DNA of 64,000 nucleotides from Tulasnella sp. 424 (lineage: Eukaryota; Basidiomycota; Agaricomycetes; Cantharellales; Tulasnellaceae): NCBI GenBank assembly GCA_019633425.1, contig WSUB01000081.1:1-64000 (forward strand), given 5' to 3'. Both the position numbers and the translations under genes were made by a program. The notes under the pieces are model-generated. The model searched no databases and was not told where the DNA came from. It was given only the letters and a program-made list of their open reading frames with translations. This document shows, in pieces, positions 58,613-64,000 of this stretch (position 1 is its first letter; each line of letters begins with the position of its first letter).

Positions 58613-59661
58613 TGGCGAACCAGAGAGACGACGGGACTGGTCTGGATTGAAACCAACGAACGGAGTGAGCGACCTGGCGGGGGACGAGGAAGGAGTCGGA
58701 GAAAAACCGACCTCGGGGTGAATGCGAATCTCGACTGTTGAAAGATTCAGGGGCGGGTGAAGTTACCGGCGGTCCCCTGTTGTAAGTTGGACTGACGTCA
58801 GGAACGGTTTGATCAACGACCAAGGCATCGACGTTGAGAACACTTACTAGAAGACGAGGGAACAGAACTTTTGAGGGCGAAATAATACTTGGCACCATGT
58901 TTAGATATTCTGGGGAGCCTCTCTAAATAGATTCAACCGATGGTAGTGGTTCTGGGGACGGTGTCCGGTGCGTAAGCCGAAACACGTCACTTCGGTATCC
59001 GCGACCCCTTCTAGTGCGCCTCACCGAGCTACCTTGGCACCCAGCACCCCGATCCCGCCCCTGATGCTGATTCAGCCCACAGACCGTGGCACGTGCCGTA
59101 CACTAATATGTATGCCGCTCTCAAAATATATCGAACACGCATTGATAGGGCATCCAAAGCCGTGGGTTCAGCGTTCCCTTTGCCTCAAGGGGCCGGGCTA
59201 AATCCAACTTGATGCACTTTGCAAAGGACGCGTCATTGCGTAAGGAATCGGCCAAGCACAAATCCTTGCATGTGGCTATCCATGTGGACAATCGAGAGCG
59301 GCGTCCCCCTGTTGGGTAAGCGGCGCACGATATCTCGCGTAAGCGGGCAATCCTGTTATCAGATAGCCCGCGACGGCCGGAGAACCTGGACGGAGACTGA
59401 CGCGTCTGCCCGTTCTTTTCACAGAGGGGTACGATCTAAAAATATTTGGCACACGCCCCGCCCTTTTCGAGGATGTCACGGCTGATCTGCCATGGGTCCG
59501 CAGCAACCTGCAGCAACCCGCTTCAATTTTCAGGCTGGGTATTCGAATCCCTCAGCTTCATTATCTTCGCGTCACACAACTAGTACTCTACACATTGGGA
59601 TCACTCTATTCACCGATATTTATACAGTATTCCCGAATAACAAATGCGTGTACTGTCAAAA
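58613..59661. other. Intergenic, no gene recognised
   Basis: About 1 kb between the SNG1-type gene and a small unknown gene. Short frames on both strands have no support. No repeats noticed. Confidence 0.45.
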
Positions 59662-60119
59662 TTATATCTTGCCCTTGTTCTTCAAGGTCTCTTCCTCCTC
59701 CTTCTGGATCTGCTCGTCTATCTCCGCACCTCGACTCGGCTTGTGACCCTGATCCTTCGCTGCGGCAGTCGGAGGCTTAGCCTTCTCCTTCGCGTCCGCC
59801 AGGTCAGCCGCTAACTCTTCCGTCACGGCTTTAGCAGCCCGATCTCGCAGGTTCTGTGAATCTTTCGAATCTAAAAAATAAAATGTACTCAATCGTTGGA
59901 CGTTTCACAAACCGACGTTTGGGGTGTTCACGTACCATCCGTCTTGTGTGCGTTTTCGGGGGCGTTCGTGTACCGGTCGAGATCAACTTTGTTCTCGAGT
60001 TCTTCGATCGTTCGTTGGTCAGCGTTGGCCTAAAATTGGAACCAGGGACAAGGTGAGCATTCAGAATATTCTCGACATCCTCGGTGACTTCGACCTACGA
60101 GAGCGTTGGTGGCAGACAT
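59662..60119 (-). CDS. Small charged helical protein, unknown
   Basis: Three exons, 60099-60119, 59936-60029 and 59662-59870, give 107 residues with consistent phases. The protein is hydrophilic and mostly helical: QRTIEELENKVDLDRY, DRAAKAVTEELAADLADAKE, then a Lys/Glu-rich end EIDEQIQKEEEETLKNKGKI. No membrane span or known domain. The start is the ATG preceding a 7-codon first exon with a GTAGGT donor. Confidence 0.6.
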
Positions 60120-60502
60120 GATAACAAGGTTGGAATGGATGAGGATGGGATGGGATGGGATGGGATTGTGCTGATCGCTTCGAGTCGCGTCGGGTTAAGT
60201 ACCTAAATAGGGAGGAGCATGACGTCACGCACCCCACCCCAAGAACGCTGACGATCATCCGACTCCGACTTCCCTCGAGAAATTGCCAATGACATCAAAC
60301 TATTCACGTGGTCAGGAAGTCGGTGGGGCGGGCACTCGCTACGCTCAAGCAGCAGACGTCCCTTTCCCCCCCCCCCCCCCGCAATGGTGTGACATTTGGG
60401 TAAAGATGTCTACAGCACGGCGATCATGCGTGTCACAACGGATGCCTAGAAAACTGGTTTTACAATCGCATCTCCTAGCGACATTTGCAATGCCTTTAAT
60501 GT

Positions 60503-61862
60503 TTATAACATGTCTAGGTAAATCAGCTGCAAGGCGAAGTGCATTATTTAGGGATGGGATAGATGATTACTCTTTGATCGTTGCTTGCATTACATTTTTA
60601 ATGTCACTCACCGCACGCTTGCCTTTAAGGTGTGGCCACTCTTGAATGGTAGTCTTTGCGTCGGTGGTTAACCACAGATTTCCGGATTCGGGAACAACCA
60701 AATCAAGTTGAACTTTGACTGATGGTGGTACATGAAAGGAGCTCATGTCTGGGTACTGCAGTTGAACAGCAAGGGCAGCCACATACCCTTATAGTGTTTG
60801 AGAGTCGCCACCAGAGTGCTGTCCAGCAGAATGCTCCATAAGGAGGCCATGACACGGCCCTTAACCGGGGGTTTCATCGCGTTTGTCCCAGTCATTGCTT
60901 TGCGAGTTCCGTTTTCCAGATTAGTAACGGGAGTGAGATACAAAAACCTTCGTTGGAGGGACGAATTCAGAAGCTCGCTCAATCACCTAGGCCGCGCTTA
61001 TCATGCAAGCCTCGAGAAGAGGCGGACTCACTCAGGGCTTTCTGGGTCGATATCGTCAGTGCCGAACTGTGCCCCTAATAAGCAATACGAGGAGTCCCGT
61101 CCCTAATTGCATTATCAGAGATGTTGCTTCCCCTTCTACGAACCGATCAATTTGAACTGTAGACGCACCACTAGTTTTAACGTGCACGGAAATGATGCAG
61201 AGTTCCACTCGACCACTATCGCATCCTCTGGACTAGTAGAAAACCGCAGTCCTGTCTTATTAGGACTCAACACGAGGTAACCTGAGGTATCAGAACCATC
61301 TTTGATGACTCGGATCCTGCCAGACTTTACTGGATTAGACGTGGCAGGAGACAGTGTTAGAAAATGATTTAAAGCAGCTGATATTCCACCATAGACGCTT
61401 GTTGTCGCCGGCGGGGCTGCCGCAGGGGGTGCTGCAGGGATTGTCACAGTGCTGCTTCCACAGGCAAAAATCGAAAGTGAGATAAGCATATTTACACTCT
61501 CAGTAGTAGCTATCATATCGTGGCACCTACCTCTTTGAGTGAGATTTCAATTCATCCCAATCTTTGTCGAGGATTGCCTCCTGCAAGGCATCCCAATCAT
61601 CTCGTGTAGCCCGAGGCAAGCGCCGGTACCACCGCAAGGCTTTCCCTGCAAAGGCCGTTGAGGCAAACGTCGAAAGCCACTCCTGGTCTTTGGATTTCCC
61701 CTTTTTGAATGCTTGGACAGTAACCGCCCGTATAAAGTCTTCTGCTTCCTCGCCGCCGTCGCCTCGAAAGGTCAAAATTTCATCTTCCCAAGCGAGTTTA
61801 AATTAACGAGGCTGGTAGGTTTGATCTTGATACGAGGCTTTTGGCGTACCAATATCAGACAT
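60503..61862 (-). CDS. Gag-like family protein D1
   Basis: Seven exons, 61850-61862, 61531-61783, 61169-61451, 61032-61102, 60787-60947, 60612-60718 and 60503-60526, give 303 residues. Exon 2 (253 nt): FRGDGGEEAEDFIRAVTVQA, FASTAFAGKALRWYRRL, RDDWDALQEAILDKDW. A Pro/Ala linker (AAPPAAAPPATTS) precedes GRIRVIKDGSDTSGYLVL and VVEWNSASFPCTLKLV. Exon 5 FLYLTPVTNLENGTRKAMTG then GRVMASLWSILLDSTLVATL; exon 6 LDLVVPESGNLWLTTDAKT. Tail exon LIYLDML and stop. D1 and D2 are close duplicates including their 3' flanks. Confidence 0.8.
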
Positions 61863-62789
61863 GGAAGGCTTCTCTGTCGATCGAATTTTCGGATGCTGGG
61901 TTCAAGATGTACACAGCTAGTAGCTGAGAATGACAGGAGGGAGTGGCGGGAGAAAAGTGGGAAACCCTACATAGAGCAAACCGTTGTCAACAGCTTCTCA
62001 AGCTAGCCCCGTTCCCCCGCTGTAGAATCCATGACGCTTTAACCCAACCCCACATTCTACAAATGGCCATCAATGCTTGTTCAGTCCTCACCAAGTGCTA
62101 TACTTTATCGAGACCTGTCTCGACTTGGGGCAAGAAAGGTTCCAGTTGGGACTCCTTTGGCAGCCTGCATCAGGCCTCATGAGAAAGGTGTCCCACGGAA
62201 TTACGCGTTTCAGTAGTACCAGACGAGTATGTTACGATGCATCTATTTCACGAGCCTGCATCCTGCATAGTCACCGCGAATGTGGCTCCGACAACACCCT
62301 GTTCGATATACAGACGTCGTACTTAACAACCAACACAATCCACGTTCCTATAATACTCGCAATGACAGATATCAAAATGGGATCGACTATTCACTGCATC
62401 TCCACCCAGAGGCTCTGGAAACCCAGTAGTTAGGTCCGCATCATTGACAGGACACGGGCGTTGGGCCAGGTTAAGGCTTGGACACCGTATCACACTCACC
62501 GCCATTTGAGCCTTACTCTCGGGCCAATATTCCTAACGAGAACGCTGAAGATCGCCCGACTCGGAGTCCCTCGAGAAACTGACTATGATATCAAACTATT
62601 CATGTGGTCAGGAAGTCGGTGGAGTGGGTAATCGCAGCGTTCGTTCGAGCGGCGAGCGGATGTCCCCCGCAATGGTGTGACATTTGGGTAAAGATGTACG
62701 TTCGGGATACAGCACGGTGATCACGCGTGTCACAACGTGTTACTCGTCACGAACGCCTCTCTTAGCGACATTTGTAATACCTTTGATGT

Positions 62790-63902
62790 TCATAGCCTGT
62801 CCAGGTACAGCCTCTGCAGAGCAAGGTGTGTCATTTGGGGATGGGGACAGATCATCAACTTTTAGTCGTTGCTTGCATTCTGTTTTGGACTCCACTCGCC
62901 GCTACTTTGCCTTCTTTGCTTGGCCAATCCTGAATCATAGCCTCGGCGTCGGTGGCGAACCAGAGCTTATTCGTGTTGGAAATAACCAATTCAAGTTGAA
63001 TTCTCGCTGCTGGTCATACATGAACGGAGATCACGGCTAGGCACGAATCCTGACTTACCTCGATCGTGTACCAGAGTCGCCACCAGAGAGCCATTCTGGA
63101 GAACGCTCCAGACAGTGGCCATGACACGGCCCCTAGCCGGCCTTTCCATCGCATCGGTTTCAGTCATTGCTTTGCGAGTTCCATTTCTCAAATTAGTGAC
63201 AGGGGTGAGATACAGGTACCTTCATTGAGGAACAAATTTAGGAAGCGCCCTCGAGCACCTAGGCGGGCGCATATTGCGCAAGTCTCGAAGTAAAAGCGGA
63301 CTCACTCAATGCTTCTAGGGCCCAGTTTGGCGAATTTGATGTTGTCACTTCTGAACTGTAACCCTAATAAGGGGTATGTATTGAGAGAGTCCTGTCCCTA
63401 ATTGTATCATCGTCGAAGTCAATTCCCTTGGTACGAACTAATCGACTTCGAACCACATGCGCACCACGAATTTCAACTTGCACGGAAACCATGAAGAATT
63501 CCACTCAACCACTACCGCCTCAGCCAGATCGGTAGAAAATTTAAGCCTTGTCTGCTCACAATTTAATTTGAGGTAACCTGGAGTACTAGAATCCTCCTCG
63601 ATGACTCGGATCCTGCCGAACCTCGTTGGATCGGAAACGGGAAGAGATAACGGCAGGATATTATTTGAAGCACGCGATACTCCACCATGGACGCTTGTTA
63701 TCGCTGGCGGGGCTGCCGCAGGGGGTGGTGCGGGAACTATTATAGTACCGCTAGCGCAAGCGAAAATCGAAAAGTTAGACAGACATACTCACACTCCCGA
63801 GGATAGCTATTGCATCATGTAACCTACCTTGCTGAACTAGATTTCAATTCATCCCAATCATTGTCAAGGATTGCCTGCTGCAAAGCCTTCCAGTCCTCTC
63901 GT
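62790..63902 (-). CDS. Gag-like family protein D2, 5' end in the gap
   Basis: Visible exons: 63828 to the gap edge at 63902 (end of exon 2, DWKALQQAILDNDW), 63465-63750, 63306-63397, 63059-63219, 62900-63006 and 62790-62813. It matches D1 throughout: GRIRVIEEDSSTPGYLKL, VVEWNSSWFPCKLKF, YLYLTPVTNLRNGTRKAMTE, GRVMATVWSVLQNGSLVATL, LELVISNTNKLWFATDAEA. Tail exon RLYLDRL and stop. Exons 5, 6 and 7 have the same lengths as D1 (161, 107, 24). The intron after exon 6 begins GCGAGT, a GC donor, where D1 has GTGAGT. The start and most of exon 2 lie in the N gap. Confidence 0.75.
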
Positions 63903-63999
63903 NNNNNNNNNNNNNNNNNNNNNNNNNNNNNNNNNNNNNNNNNNNNNNNNNNNNNNNNNNNNNNNNNNNNNNNNNNNNNNNNNNNNNNNNNNNNNNNNN
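63903..63999. other. Assembly gap (N run)
   Basis: Ninety-seven N bases followed by a single C. It cuts the 5' half of the last Gag-like gene. Confidence 0.99.
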
Positions 64000-64000
64000 C

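Noticed and set aside
24104..63902. Active LTR retrotransposons, because of the Gag-like domains
   Set aside because: No LTRs, primer-binding site, protease, reverse transcriptase, RNase H or integrase were seen, and every copy has conserved introns, which retroposed copies would lack.

Overview
This window looks like a scaffold piece from a filamentous basidiomycete, probably an Agaricomycete. Genes are compact and rich in 45-70 nt GT-AG introns with visible branch sites. The recognisable products are fungal: condensin SMC2, an MSB1/Mug8-type polarity protein, an SNG1-type membrane protein, an M3 oligopeptidase, F-box and kinase/TPR proteins. No LTR, reverse transcriptase, rRNA, tRNA or CRISPR array was found. 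The window ends in an N gap (63903-63999).

Layout. 1-6 kb has no firm gene. It holds an array of eight 18-bp DNA palindromes (743-1145), a region of short exon-like modules (about 1380-3300 and 4560-5575), and a two-armed cluster of the octamer GGGGACGC (3651-4342). 6.1-12.6 kb holds a kinase-TPR protein, a second kinase on the other strand and an F-box protein. 12.7-18.4 kb is a duplicated and partly decayed block: a small membrane-protein pseudogene, two tandem copies of a kinase-like gene (one with a new start, one frameshifted), a fragment of the second kinase, and an intact small membrane protein. 18.8-22.7 kb is the MSB1/Mug8-family gene.

23.5-28.9 kb is a tandem triplication (about 1.8 kb unit) of a seven-exon gene with a retrotransposon-Gag-like domain. 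29-46.3 kb is a conserved housekeeping stretch: M3 oligopeptidase, a small membrane protein, an LRR/RNI protein, a hypothetical protein, a protein with a truncated zinc finger, SMC2, and a small Pro/Cys-rich protein. 46.9-63.9 kb is mostly eight more members of the Gag-like family in both orientations, interrupted by an SNG1-type gene and one small unknown gene.

The most interesting content is this Gag-like family: at least 11 members, every visible one with the same intron phases. Each starts with a 13-nt first coding exon wherever the start is visible. Exon 2 carries a Gag capsid-like domain with the conserved pattern A-F-x-G-x-A-L-R-W-Y and a following D-W-x-x-L-Q. A Pro/Ala-rich linker and a conserved, probably beta-rich C-terminal region follow. 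Ten of 11 end in a tiny last exon encoding a tail like RLVFEPI. No protease, RT, integrase or zinc knuckle accompanies them, so they look like a domesticated and expanded capsid-like family. Two members form a head-to-head pair that has been duplicated. Function is unknown; nothing in the sequence proves particle formation or RNA binding.
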